Source of the DNA: Fredinandcohnia onubensis
Lineage (GTDB): Bacteria > Bacillota > Bacilli > Bacillales > Bacillaceae_L
DNA: 64,000 nt
Assembly: GCF_002734285.1 (NCBI RefSeq)
Contig: NZ_NSEA01000004.1
Location: forward strand, 92,080 to 156,079
Direction: 5' to 3'
Part shown: in pieces, positions 17,281-25,289 of the stretch
Position numbering within the stretch: position 1 is the stretch's first letter
How the letters are laid out: each line of letters begins with the position of its first letter
Position numbers and translations under genes: made by a program
The notes under the pieces: model-generated
The model's input: only the letters and a program-made list of their open reading frames with translations
What the model was told of the DNA's origin: nothing
Database searches by the model: none

Positions 17281-18582
17281 GTGAATATGGTAGTAAATTT
17301 GGGACCATCAACAGGAGCAGTTAGAAAGGCTGTTAATTCAAGTCTGGGTTATGGCTTACTCCAAGGAAATAGTACTTTACAATTGTCTTTTCGGGAAAAA
17401 TTAGATGCTATTACAGAGGGCGCTCCTAAAATTTTCGTAGATTCCAAGCTAAACCATACTCCTAGTTTTGGTGCAGTAAATGAAGAGGATTCCTCATCTA
17501 TGGATTCGACCAACCAAGTTTTATCTGAATTTCAGTCTTTTATAAAGGATGAATTCGATTTGGCTGTTTTAGAAGATGTATTTCGGACACTTCCATCTAA
17601 TTTGGTCGACCAAATAAAAGGATTTATCACTGCAATTCAAAATGGTGAAATCAAACTGGAAATTGGACAAGCGTACGGAGAGGCTGAACAATCTGCATTG
17701 CTTTTAGTCGCTTCACGTTTAGTAGAAGATAATCCTGTCATCAATAAGGCCGAACTATTAAACCTGTTAAAGCAAATGAAGATAGCTTCAAATGAGGAAT
17801 TGACTAAAAGTCCTCAAGTGTCAAAGGAACCAACCGATTTAAAGTCAATTAAACTTATTCAAGAGTTGATGCAATCGCTAGAAAACAAGACTTCTTTAGT
17901 CGAGAAACCATTAACAGAATCTCAGTCTCGCCTTCAATACTTGCAAACTGTACATTCGAGATATTTTGCGGCACCTAAAGGGATTGAAACGACACAGGCA
18001 TTTACAGCGGGTAAGTTAATGCAAAAAGCAAGTACACACCAAGTTATAGGAACTTCAAGTGAAGCTATTTCTGTAGTTGATGTCAGTTCCAACCAACCTT
18101 CTAAGGTTGAGCAGTTTACTTTATTCGTTGAACAAACGAGTAAACCGTTACCGAACCAGCAACAATTCATTAAACAGTTTCAAAATATCCTAGCAAGAAG
18201 CAACTTTTTGAATAGTGGCGGACAGCAGAAATTATTAATTAACTTATATCCTGAACATCTTGGTTCACTACGAATTGAAATTCTTCAAAGTGAAGCAGGT
18301 ATGATTGCAAGAATCTTAGCTTCAACGAGTCAGGCAAAGGAATTAGTAGAGTCACAGTTATCAAACCTAAAACACTCTTTCTTAGCACAAAACATTTCGG
18401 TCGAAAAAATTGAAGTTTCAACACAGCTTCAGTATCAAACTGAAAGAAATCTGCAAAGAGAAAATGAACAACAAGGTCAGCAATCAGGAAGACAACAGAA
18501 GCAACAAGATAATCAAGAGCCTAATGAGGATGTTTCCTTTACAACTGCTCTATTGGATGAGCTCGTCAATATTAAAGTTTAG
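17281..18582 (+). CDS. fliK: Flagellar hook-length control protein FliK
   Basis: FliK measures hook length and triggers the export specificity switch through FlhB. The 433-residue protein has a long variable N-terminal ruler region and a conserved C-terminal domain at about residues 315-385 (LLINLYPEHLGSLRIEI, then ARILASTSQAKELVESQL). A Gln/Asn-rich tail follows (about 393-417). The start is GTG 17281, 7 nt after GGGAGGTGA; an ATG two codons later is an alternative. It lies between ylxF and flgD as expected. Confidence 0.92.
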   Translation: MNMVVNLGPSTGAVRKAVNSSLGYGLLQGNSTLQLSFREKLDAITEGAPKIFVDSKLNHTPSFGAVNEEDSSSMDSTNQVLSEFQSFIKDEFDLAVLEDVFRTLPSNLVDQIKGFITAIQNGEIKLEIGQAYGEAEQSALLLVASRLVEDNPVINKAELLNLLKQMKIASNEELTKSPQVSKEPTDLKSIKLIQELMQSLENKTSLVEKPLTESQSRLQYLQTVHSRYFAAPKGIETTQAFTAGKLMQKASTHQVIGTSSEAISVVDVSSNQPSKVEQFTLFVEQTSKPLPNQQQFIKQFQNILARSNFLNSGGQQKLLINLYPEHLGSLRIEILQSEAGMIARILASTSQAKELVESQLSNLKHSFLAQNISVEKIEVSTQLQYQTERNLQRENEQQGQQSGRQQKQQDNQEPNEDVSFTTALLDELVNIKV

Positions 18583-18594
18583 GTGGTGATGAAT

Positions 18595-19056
18595 GTGACT
18601 ACAAAAATAGATTCAAGTCTTTACCTTTCAAATCTAAAGCAAGAAAGAAAAACTGGAAATGATGTTTTAGGAAAAGATGATTTCTTAAAGATTTTAATGA
18701 CACAGCTCCAAAACCAAGATCCAATGAATCCAATGGAAGATAAGGATTTTATTGCTCAAATGGCAACCTTTACTTCACTTGAACAAATGACAAATATGAA
18801 TAGTACGTTAGAGAAACTCGTGACTAGCCAGAAGGGTGAACAGCTTTTAAAATATAGCTCTATGATAGGAAAAGAAGTTGAATACAGCTTTAAAACTGAA
18901 GATGAGAATGGAAATGAAATCATCAATAAAGGACAAGGAATTGTAACGTCTGTATCACAAAAGTCAGGATATATTGAGCTAGAGTTGAAGGACGGAACTA
19001 CGATTTATAGTGATGAAATTTTAAAAGTGAAGGAACCTTCTAACGAGGAAGAATAG
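18595..19056 (+). CDS. flgD: Flagellar hook cap protein FlgD
   Basis: FlgD is the scaffold that caps the growing hook. From GTG 18595 (8 nt after AGGTGG) the product has 153 residues. GTG 18583, GTG 18586 and ATG 18589 are in frame but overlap the ribosome binding site. The family signature LGKDDFLKILMTQLQNQDP followed by MEDKDFIAQMATFTSLEQM occupies about residues 22-60, and an SH3-like C-terminal part follows. The short length fits Bacillus FlgD, which lacks the long C-terminal domain of enteric FlgD. Confidence 0.93.
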   Translation: MTTKIDSSLYLSNLKQERKTGNDVLGKDDFLKILMTQLQNQDPMNPMEDKDFIAQMATFTSLEQMTNMNSTLEKLVTSQKGEQLLKYSSMIGKEVEYSFKTEDENGNEIINKGQGIVTSVSQKSGYIELELKDGTTIYSDEILKVKEPSNEEE

Positions 19057-19067
19057 GAGGTGTAAAG

Positions 19068-19439
19068 ATGGATCATCGTATTTTACAAATACAAAATCAT
19101 CCTTTGTCATTACAAACGCGGAACAAAGTGCAGCATAGAGAGCAGCCTGCCATTTCTTTTAAAGATACTCTAGCAAAAGAGTCAGGCCTGGTTATAAGTA
19201 AGCATGCACAAAAAAGATTAGATGAAAGAAACATTAACATTCAAGATTCTAAATGGAAAGAAATCCAAACAAAAATCACAGAAGCAAAAACGAAGGGAAT
19301 TCGTGATTCATTGGTCGTTACCAATAATGCAGCATTAATTGTAAATGTCCCAAATAATACAGTTATCACAGCAATGAATCGTGATGAAGCAAATTCTCAG
19401 ATATTTACCAATATAAATGGAACCATTATTATAGATTAA
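19068..19439 (+). CDS. Conserved flagellar operon protein of unknown function (TIGR02530-like)
   Basis: The 123-residue protein has a short variable N-terminus and the conserved core FKDTLAKES..ISKHAQKRLDERNI, then LVVTNNAALIVNVPNNTVITAM near the C-terminus. This matches the small family annotated as 'flagellar operon protein' found between flgD and flgE in many Firmicutes. Its biochemical role is not known. AGGAGGTG precedes the ATG by 6 nt. A role at the hook-cap stage is suggested only by its position. Confidence 0.8.
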   Translation: MDHRILQIQNHPLSLQTRNKVQHREQPAISFKDTLAKESGLVISKHAQKRLDERNINIQDSKWKEIQTKITEAKTKGIRDSLVVTNNAALIVNVPNNTVITAMNRDEANSQIFTNINGTIIID

Positions 19440-19449
19440 TCATTTATCA

Positions 19450-19499
19450 GGCTGGACCTTAACAGGGAGCCAAGGTGTGCCGACCGACAGACGCCACCT
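19450..19499 (+). other. GC-rich two-hairpin element in the flgD-flgE interval
   Basis: This 50-nt stretch is much richer in GC than the surrounding genes. GGCT (19450-19453) pairs with AGCC (19468-19471), with an inner CCT/AGG stem closing a TAAC loop. AGGTG-T-GC (19473-19480) pairs with GCCACCT (19493-19499) with one bulged T. No U-tract follows, and the flgE ribosome binding site lies 10 nt downstream. It may be an RNA processing or stability site or a cis-regulator of flgE. I do not recognise a known riboswitch class. Confidence 0.5.
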
Positions 19500-19521
19500 A
19501 TAATTGAAAGGGGAAAATAAA

Positions 19522-20301
19522 ATGTTACGTTCAATGTATTCAGGAATCAGTGGAATGAAAAACTTTCAAACTAAGCTTGATGTAATTGGTAATAACATCG
19601 CTAACGTTAATACTTACGGATTCAAGAAGGGGAGAGCAGTTTTTTCCGATATGATGAGTCAAACGATTCAAGGTGCAAAAGCAAATGATGGTGTAAGAGG
19701 CGGTGTGAATCCAAAACAGGTTGGTTTAGGTTCTACATTATCTACAATTGATACTATTTCTACACAAGGAAGTATTCAATCTACTAACCGTCCACTTGAT
19801 TTAGCTATTTCCGGATCTGGTTATTTTACTGTATCTGACGGTACAACTGACTTTTATACAAGAGCAGGTAACTTCTATTTAGACGAAACAGGTAGATTAG
19901 TAAATGGTAGCGGACTAAATGTTGTGCCAGATATTACAATACCTTCAGATGCCCAAAGTTTTAGTATTGACTCAGCTGGTGTAGTAAGTTATGTGGACAA
20001 TGCTGGTAGTTTACAAACGGCAGGAACATTAGAAATCAGTATTTTTGCGAATCCTGATGGTCTTGAAAAATTTGGAGATAATCTTTTTATTGAAACGCTC
20101 AACTCGGGAACTCCTACAGCAGTAACAGCTGGAAACGGGGGAAGTGGAAAATTAATGGCTGGTGCCCTTGAAATGTCAAACGTTGACCTTTCTGAAGAAT
20201 TTACTGAAATGATTGTTGCTCAGCGTGGATTCCAAGCGAACACTCGTATCATCACCACATCCGATGAAATTCTTCAAGAGCTTGTAAACCTAAAACGTTA
20301 A
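19522..20301 (+). CDS. flgE: Flagellar hook protein FlgE (FlgG-like short form)
   Basis: This gene encodes the hook subunit in Bacillus nomenclature. The ATG at 19522 (MLRSMYSGISGMKNFQ) is 8 nt after AAAGGGG; an upstream in-frame ATG at 19504 would overlap that site. The 259-residue product is close to B. subtilis FlgE (264) and much shorter than enteric FlgE. It contains the axial-protein motif DVIGNNIANVNTYGFKKGR (about 21-39), LDLAISGSGYFTV, and the C-terminal DLSEEFTEMIVAQRGFQANT. Confidence 0.94.
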   Translation: MLRSMYSGISGMKNFQTKLDVIGNNIANVNTYGFKKGRAVFSDMMSQTIQGAKANDGVRGGVNPKQVGLGSTLSTIDTISTQGSIQSTNRPLDLAISGSGYFTVSDGTTDFYTRAGNFYLDETGRLVNGSGLNVVPDITIPSDAQSFSIDSAGVVSYVDNAGSLQTAGTLEISIFANPDGLEKFGDNLFIETLNSGTPTAVTAGNGGSGKLMAGALEMSNVDLSEEFTEMIVAQRGFQANTRIITTSDEILQELVNLKR

Positions 20302-20309
20302 GGGGGTAA

Positions 20310-20335
20310 GGGGTTTTAGTCATCACTAAAACCCC
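20310..20335 (+). promoter_or_regulatory. Perfect hairpin between flgE and swrD
   Basis: GGGGTTTTAGT (20310-20320) and ACTAAAACCCC (20325-20335) form an 11-bp perfect stem with a CATC loop. There is no U-tract. The only Shine-Dalgarno-like sequence, AAGGGGGT (20300-20307), is on the 5' side and the swrD ATG (20344) on the 3' side. Folding would therefore bring them to a distance of about 11 nt. Confidence 0.6.
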
Positions 20336-20343
20336 GATGAAAA

Positions 20344-20538
20344 ATGATAACTTTAACGAAATTAAATGATAAAAAGTTTACATTAAATGCATTATATATT
20401 GAGCAGGTTGAATCCTTTCCTGATACAACCATTACCTTAACTAATGGTAAAAAGTTCGTTGTAAAAGAAACAGAAGAGGATGTACATGTGAAGGTTCATG
20501 AATTTTATCAAAAAATAAATGTACTTGGCCTTCGTTAA
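20344..20538 (+). CDS. swrD: SwrD (YlzI/FlbD family) motility protein
   Basis: The 64-residue protein belongs to the FlbD/YlzI family: [20 protein letters not shown] followed by [20 protein letters not shown]. In B. subtilis SwrD increases flagellar motor power and is needed for swarming. It is a soluble small protein with no membrane segment. The ATG at 20344 has no adjacent ribosome binding site; a perfect hairpin separates it from an AAGGGGGT upstream. The gene lies between flgE and fliL as in B. subtilis. Confidence 0.9.
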   Translation: MITLTKLNDKKFTLNALYIEQVESFPDTTITLTNGKKFVVKETEEDVHVKVHEFYQKINVLGLR

Positions 20539-20559
20539 TGCTTGGGAGGATAAGGTGCT

Positions 20560-20985
20560 ATGAAAAATAAGCTTCTTGTGGTAATGGTCATCATTTTAAG
20601 TACGATCACATTAGTCGGTACCACTGCGTTTGTCATTTTAACGAAGGTGACAGCGGGTGAAGGTGAAAAGGAACCATCGATTGATCAGGTACTTAAAGCG
20701 ACTGTAGAAATTCCAGAAATCACAACAAAACTATTAAGTGATGATTATATCCGTATATCCTTTAACATTCAAACAGATGGTAAAAAAGGCAAAGAAGAAT
20801 TGGAAAAACGAGAATTCCAAGTAAGCAACATTATTATTAAGGAACTTTCCAATATGACTTCTGAAGAATTTAAAGGTGAAGAAGGAATCGTGAATCTTGA
20901 AAATAGATTAAAGGACCGAATAAATGAATTAATGCAAAATGGTACTGTCGTTAAAGTCTATGCGACATCCTTTCTTCCGCAGTAA
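20560..20985 (+). CDS. fliL: Flagellar basal body-associated protein FliL
   Basis: FliL is a single-pass membrane protein that surrounds and stabilises stator units. The 141-residue product has one N-terminal membrane helix (about residues 5-28, LLVVMVIILSTITLVGTTAF), and the rest is an extracellular domain with DYIRISFNIQTD and GKKGKEELEKREFQVSNI. It ends TVVKVYATSFLPQ, the usual FliL terminus. GGGAGG lies upstream of the ATG. Confidence 0.93.
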   Translation: MKNKLLVVMVIILSTITLVGTTAFVILTKVTAGEGEKEPSIDQVLKATVEIPEITTKLLSDDYIRISFNIQTDGKKGKEELEKREFQVSNIIIKELSNMTSEEFKGEEGIVNLENRLKDRINELMQNGTVVKVYATSFLPQ

Positions 20986-21024
20986 CCAAATTAATTAAAT
21001 GACGTAATGAGCGGAGGTGGAACC

Positions 21025-22026
21025 TTGCCTGGTGAAATATTATCGCAAAGTGAAATAGATGCCTTACTTTCAGCCCTGTCAACCGGTGAAATGAATCCGG
21101 AAGAACTAAAGAAAGAAGAAAGTGAGCGTCGAGTTAGAGTATATGATTTTAAAAGGGCACTTCGATTCTCTAAGGATCAAATTCGAAGTATCACGCGAAT
21201 ACATGAAAATTTTGCACGATTATTAACAACCTATTTTTCAGCTCAGCTTCGAACGTATGTACAAATCACAGTGGGTACAGCTGATCAAGTGCCATATGAA
21301 GAATTCATACGTTCGATTCCCAAAATGACCATTTTAAATGTATTCGAAATGCCTCCACTCGAAGGTCGAGTTTTACTAGAAGTCAACCCTAATATTGCCT
21401 ATGCCATGCTCGATCGAGTACTTGGAGGTAAAGGAACAGGTATTAATAAGATTGAGAGTTTAACTGAAATAGAAACAAAAATTATGAGCAATATGTTCGA
21501 AAAAGCATTTGATCAAGCCAGGGAAGCATGGGCTAATTTAGTTGAAGTTGACCCAATTTTAACTGATTTTGAAGTGAACCCACAGTTCCTTCAAATGGTT
21601 TCTCCAAATGAAACGGTTGTTGTTATCTCACTAAATACTCAAATTGGTGAGACAAGTGGGATGATTAATATATGTATTCCCCATGTGATTCTTGAGCCAA
21701 TTATTCCTAAACTATCGGCACATTACTGGATGCAAACAGCTCCTAGAAAAGAACGGAATACAGAGGAACTGGCCACTATTAAAAGCAATCTTAAAGACAC
21801 AAAACTACCAATTGTTGCAGAATTAGGTACAGCCAATATTGCGATCCAGGAGTTTTTATTATTAGACGTTGGCGATACAATCCAGCTTGACAAAATGATT
21901 GAACAGCCAATCAATGTAAAAATTGAAGGTATCCCGAAATTTTATGCGCAGGTTGGTAAGGTAAATAAGAAACAAGCCATTCAAATCCTAAAGGAAATAA
22001 AAGAGGGGGGCAGTGAAGATGAATAA
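21025..22026 (+). CDS. fliM: Flagellar motor switch protein FliM
   Basis: FliM is the C-ring protein that binds CheY~P and links FliG to FliY. The TTG at 21025, 7 nt after GGAGG, gives 333 residues starting MPGEILSQSEIDALLSALSTG, the CheY-binding motif; B. subtilis has 332. An ATG six codons upstream would include the ribosome binding site. The middle domain contains RIHENFARLLTTYFSAQLRT and the C-terminal SpoA domain ends KVNKKQAIQIL. Its last 8 nt overlap fliY. Confidence 0.96.
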   Translation: MPGEILSQSEIDALLSALSTGEMNPEELKKEESERRVRVYDFKRALRFSKDQIRSITRIHENFARLLTTYFSAQLRTYVQITVGTADQVPYEEFIRSIPKMTILNVFEMPPLEGRVLLEVNPNIAYAMLDRVLGGKGTGINKIESLTEIETKIMSNMFEKAFDQAREAWANLVEVDPILTDFEVNPQFLQMVSPNETVVVISLNTQIGETSGMINICIPHVILEPIIPKLSAHYWMQTAPRKERNTEELATIKSNLKDTKLPIVAELGTANIAIQEFLLLDVGDTIQLDKMIEQPINVKIEGIPKFYAQVGKVNKKQAIQILKEIKEGGSEDE

Positions 22027-23236
22027 TGGTAATATGCTATCTCAAGATGAAATAGATGCATTACTTAGAGGTACAGCAGACTTAGACAACGAAGAACCGG
22101 TAGCAGACGATAATAGACCCCTTATCGAGGATTTTTTATCTTTAATTGAACAGGACGCACTCGGGGAAATTGGGAACATATCTTTTGGAAGTTCGGCAAC
22201 GGCTCTTTCTACATTACTTAACCAAAAGGTTGAAATTACTACCCCACATGTAACGCTTATTCAAAGCTCTCAACTCGCAGATGAGTTTCCACACCCATGT
22301 GTAACGGTCTATGTAAACTATACAGCTGGTTTTACAGGAACAAATCTGTTAGTCATTAAACAAAGTGATGCATCCATCATTGCTGACTTGATGCTTGGTG
22401 GAAGCGGACTTGCAGCACCAACAAACTTAGGAGAACTTCAATTAAGTGCTGTTCAAGAGGCGATGAATCAAATGATGGGTTCTGCCGCAACTTCAATGTC
22501 AACGGTCTTTAGTAAGAAAATCGATATTTCTCCACCTAGCATTGACATGCTTGATATGAGCCATAGCAATGGTGTAGAAAATCTTCCACTTGATGATATT
22601 TTAGTTAAAATATCATTTCGATTAAAAATTGGTGAACTTATTGATTCCACAATCATGCAGCTCGTACCAGTACAATTTGGAAAAGACCTTGTTGGAGAAC
22701 TTATCTCCCCACAGGCAGAGGTGGTAGCCCCAACAAAGGAGCGATCGTCTTCGCTTGTTGACGATGAGATGTTAATGCAGAATCAAAACAATACTGATCA
22801 CCGTGTTGTACAAAATACACCCTATCAACCGACTCAGCAGGTTCAACAACCTGAATATAATCATCCAGTTTCAAATAGTGGTCCGCAGCATCTAGGAGGA
22901 TTCCAGGCGAAACAACCCGAAATCCAACCTGCGGTGTTCTCAGAATTTGAATCGATCCATTTACAAGAAGCTGAATCTAGAAACCTAAATATGTTACTCG
23001 ATATTCCACTTCAAGTTACGGTCGAATTAGGTAGAACCAAACGTTCTATTAAAGAAATTCTCGAATTGTCAGCGGGTTCAATTATTGAGTTGGATAAGCT
23101 TGCGGGTGAGCCGGTAGATGTTTTAGTGAATGGGAAACTTATCGCACAAGGTGAAGTAGTTGTCATTGAAGAAAACTTTGGTGTTAGGATCACCGATATT
23201 ATTAGCCAAAGTGATCGAATAAAAAAATTGAATTAA
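22019..23236 (+). CDS. fliY: Flagellar motor switch phosphatase FliY
   Basis: FliY replaces FliN in Bacillus and also dephosphorylates CheY~P. ATG 22019, 8 nt after AGAGGGGGG, gives 405 residues and overlaps fliM. The N-terminus MLSQDEIDALLRG mimics the FliM CheY-binding motif. The CheC-like phosphatase domain has two motifs, DALGEIGNISFGSSATALST and AVQEAMNQMMGSAATSMST. A Gln/Pro/Asn-rich linker (about 235-310) leads to the C-terminal FliN domain (LDIPLQVTVELGRTKRSIKE). The linker makes it longer than B. subtilis FliY (378). Confidence 0.96.
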   Translation: MNNGNMLSQDEIDALLRGTADLDNEEPVADDNRPLIEDFLSLIEQDALGEIGNISFGSSATALSTLLNQKVEITTPHVTLIQSSQLADEFPHPCVTVYVNYTAGFTGTNLLVIKQSDASIIADLMLGGSGLAAPTNLGELQLSAVQEAMNQMMGSAATSMSTVFSKKIDISPPSIDMLDMSHSNGVENLPLDDILVKISFRLKIGELIDSTIMQLVPVQFGKDLVGELISPQAEVVAPTKERSSSLVDDEMLMQNQNNTDHRVVQNTPYQPTQQVQQPEYNHPVSNSGPQHLGGFQAKQPEIQPAVFSEFESIHLQEAESRNLNMLLDIPLQVTVELGRTKRSIKEILELSAGSIIELDKLAGEPVDVLVNGKLIAQGEVVVIEENFGVRITDIISQSDRIKKLN

Positions 23237-23254
23237 AAGTAGGGGGCTATTCTA

Positions 23255-23617
23255 ATGGCACACAGAATTCTTATTGTAGATGATGCAGCATTTATGAGAA
23301 TGATGATTAAGGACATCCTAACTAAAAATGGATACGAAGTAGTAGCAGAAGCAGCCGATGGGGCTCAAGCTGTTGAAAAGTATAAAGAAACCCAACCTGA
23401 CCTTGTAACAATGGATATTACTATGCCAGAAATGGATGGAATTACAGCATTAAAAGAAATTAAAAAAATAAATCCAAATGCAAAAGTTATTATGTGTTCA
23501 GCTATGGGTCAACAAGCCATGGTTATTGATGCCATCCAAGCGGGTGCGAAGGATTTTATTGTAAAGCCATTTCAAGCAGACCGTGTGATTGAAGCAATCA
23601 GCAAAACGCTAAGCTAA
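23255..23617 (+). CDS. cheY: Chemotaxis response regulator CheY
   Basis: CheY is a single receiver domain that carries the signal from CheA to FliM and FliY. All 120 residues form the domain: acidic pocket IVDDAAFMR (Asp9, Asp10), phosphorylation site Asp54 in VTMDITMPEMDG, and Lys near the C-terminus in DFIVKPFQ. It is embedded in the fla/che operon next to fliY. The stop is followed by 73 nt before fliZ, with no clear terminator. Confidence 0.97.
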   Translation: MAHRILIVDDAAFMRMMIKDILTKNGYEVVAEAADGAQAVEKYKETQPDLVTMDITMPEMDGITALKEIKKINPNAKVIMCSAMGQQAMVIDAIQAGAKDFIVKPFQADRVIEAISKTLS

Positions 23618-23690
23618 CAATAATTTATCGAACAATGTAACACCATAGTAAGCCTTGTAATTCTATTTATTCAGGAGAGTGGCAACAAAA

Positions 23691-24338
23691 TTGAAATATA
23701 TCAAAAAAGTTATGCTTGCACTTATCTTCTTTCATGCCTTGCTTGTCACTTTTCCTGTACAAGCTGAAGATGGTCATATTGATAAAAGTGTAAGTGATGC
23801 ACTTGGAAACGAAGAAAAACAAGTAGATAAAGAGCAGGAAAAAGATGCTATTGATAACGCAGAACCTGCCAATGAATTAACAGCCGGCGATTTTTTTAAA
23901 ATGATTTTTACAACGTTATTTGTTATTGCACTCATTTACCTTTTATTAAAATTTGTCAATAAAAGAAATCGCATGTTTAATCAGCATAGGTTTATTGAGA
24001 ATCTAGGCGGGACCAGTTTAGGAACAAACCGATCCATTCAAATTGTAAAGATTGGGGATCGGATTTTAGTAGTGGGGGTTGGAGATACCGTTCAACTTCT
24101 CAAGGAAATCAAAGACACGGATGAAATTAATGAAATTTTGGAACAGCATAATGCATCATTGGATTCCATGATTCAGCCTAGAGATATTCTTAATCGGATA
24201 ATTCAAAAAAGAAAAGAAGTCAAAGAAGGGGACCAAACTCATTTTTCCACAATGTTACAAAAACAACTATCAGAATTAAAACAAGGGAGAAAGAAAATTG
24301 TCGAGCAACTTGAAAATAAGGAGTCTAGTAAAGAATGA
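23691..24338 (+). CDS. fliZ: Flagellar biosynthesis protein FliO (FliZ in Bacillus)
   Basis: FliO/FliZ assists assembly of the FliP-FliQ-FliR export gate. The TTG start at 23691 gives 215 residues beginning with a signal-like helix (MKYIKKVMLALIFFHALL, cleavage plausible after VQA). A charged extracytoplasmic segment, one membrane helix (about 73-92, MIFTTLFVIALIYLLLKF) and a cytoplasmic FliO domain (GTNRSIQIVKIGDRILVVGVGD) follow. AGGAG lies 13 nt upstream, longer than usual; the GTG at 23679 is too close. The start is therefore uncertain. fliP overlaps the end. Confidence 0.87.
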   Translation: MKYIKKVMLALIFFHALLVTFPVQAEDGHIDKSVSDALGNEEKQVDKEQEKDAIDNAEPANELTAGDFFKMIFTTLFVIALIYLLLKFVNKRNRMFNQHRFIENLGGTSLGTNRSIQIVKIGDRILVVGVGDTVQLLKEIKDTDEINEILEQHNASLDSMIQPRDILNRIIQKRKEVKEGDQTHFSTMLQKQLSELKQGRKKIVEQLENKESSKE

Positions 24339-25000
24339 ATGAATTTATGGAGTTTTTTAATACTAGTGCCCCTGAAAATGTGTCGACATCAGTTAAACTT
24401 CTACTTCTTTTGACTGTTCTTTCACTAGGTCCTAGTATTTTAATCTTAATGACGAGTTTCACACGGATAATTGTTGTGTTGTCATTTGTTCGAACTTCAC
24501 TTGGGACACAACAAATGCCTCCAAATCAGGTCCTGATCGGACTGGCATTGTTTTTAACCTTCTTTGTGATGGCGCCGACATTAAGTGAGGTCAATGAACA
24601 AGCCTTAACCCCTTTGTTTAATGAGGAAATTAATTTAGAGGAAGCCTATAATCGTGCCTCTTTACCGTTCAAGGAATTTATGAGTGTACATACCCGGCAG
24701 AAGGATTTGGAGTTATTTTTAAATTACTCAGGAGCTGATAGGCCGGAAACAATAGAGGATATTCCATTGACCGCTTTGGTACCAGCTTTTGCGATTAGTG
24801 AGCTTAAAACAGCGTTCCAAATTGGTTTTATGATTTTTATTCCGTTCCTTGTAATCGATATGGTTGTTGCAAGTATCCTCATGTCCATGGGGATGATGAT
24901 GCTTCCACCAGTCATGATTTCTTTGCCGTTTAAAATATTATTATTTGTCCTTGTGGACGGGTGGTATTTAATTGTTAAATCCTTATTACAGACCTTCTAA
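24335..25000 (+). CDS. fliP: Flagellar export gate protein FliP
   Basis: FliP forms the core of the type III export channel. The 221-residue protein has several hydrophobic helices and the family signatures MTSFTRIIVVLSFVRTSLGTQ cut near residues 40-60, QMPPNQVLIGLALFLTFFVM and FLVIDMVVASILMSMGMMML. B. subtilis FliP has 221 residues. The start overlaps fliZ by 4 nt (ATGA), with AAGGAG upstream. fliQ follows after 15 nt. Confidence 0.96.
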   Translation: MNEFMEFFNTSAPENVSTSVKLLLLLTVLSLGPSILILMTSFTRIIVVLSFVRTSLGTQQMPPNQVLIGLALFLTFFVMAPTLSEVNEQALTPLFNEEINLEEAYNRASLPFKEFMSVHTRQKDLELFLNYSGADRPETIEDIPLTALVPAFAISELKTAFQIGFMIFIPFLVIDMVVASILMSMGMMMLPPVMISLPFKILLFVLVDGWYLIVKSLLQTF

Positions 25001-25015
25001 GAGTAGGTGAACAGT

Positions 25016-25285
25016 TTGAGTCCTGAAGCAGTTATTTCTTTAGCAGAAAAAGGTGTATATACGACTTTAATGATTTGTGGTCCGCTCTTATTAGTGGCAT
25101 TAGTTGTTGGGCTGGTAGTTAGTGTGTTCCAGGCCACAACCCAAATTCAGGAGCAAACTCTAGCATTTATCCCCAAAATTATTGCCGTTCTAGTCGGTTT
25201 GGTATTTTTTGGACCGTGGATGCTGTCAAGGATGCTCGCATATACGCATGATATATTTAGTAATTTAACAAGATTTGTAGGGTAA
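25016..25285 (+). CDS. fliQ: Flagellar export gate protein FliQ
   Basis: FliQ is a small two-helix membrane protein of the export gate. TTG 25016 gives exactly 89 residues (MSPEAVISLAEKGVYTT), the B. subtilis length, with AGGTGA 6-7 nt upstream. An in-frame GTG three codons earlier overlaps that site. The sequence shows two membrane segments and the conserved VSVFQATTQIQEQTLAFIPK loop. Confidence 0.95.
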   Translation: MSPEAVISLAEKGVYTTLMICGPLLLVALVVGLVVSVFQATTQIQEQTLAFIPKIIAVLVGLVFFGPWMLSRMLAYTHDIFSNLTRFVG

Positions 25286-25289
25286 AAAA

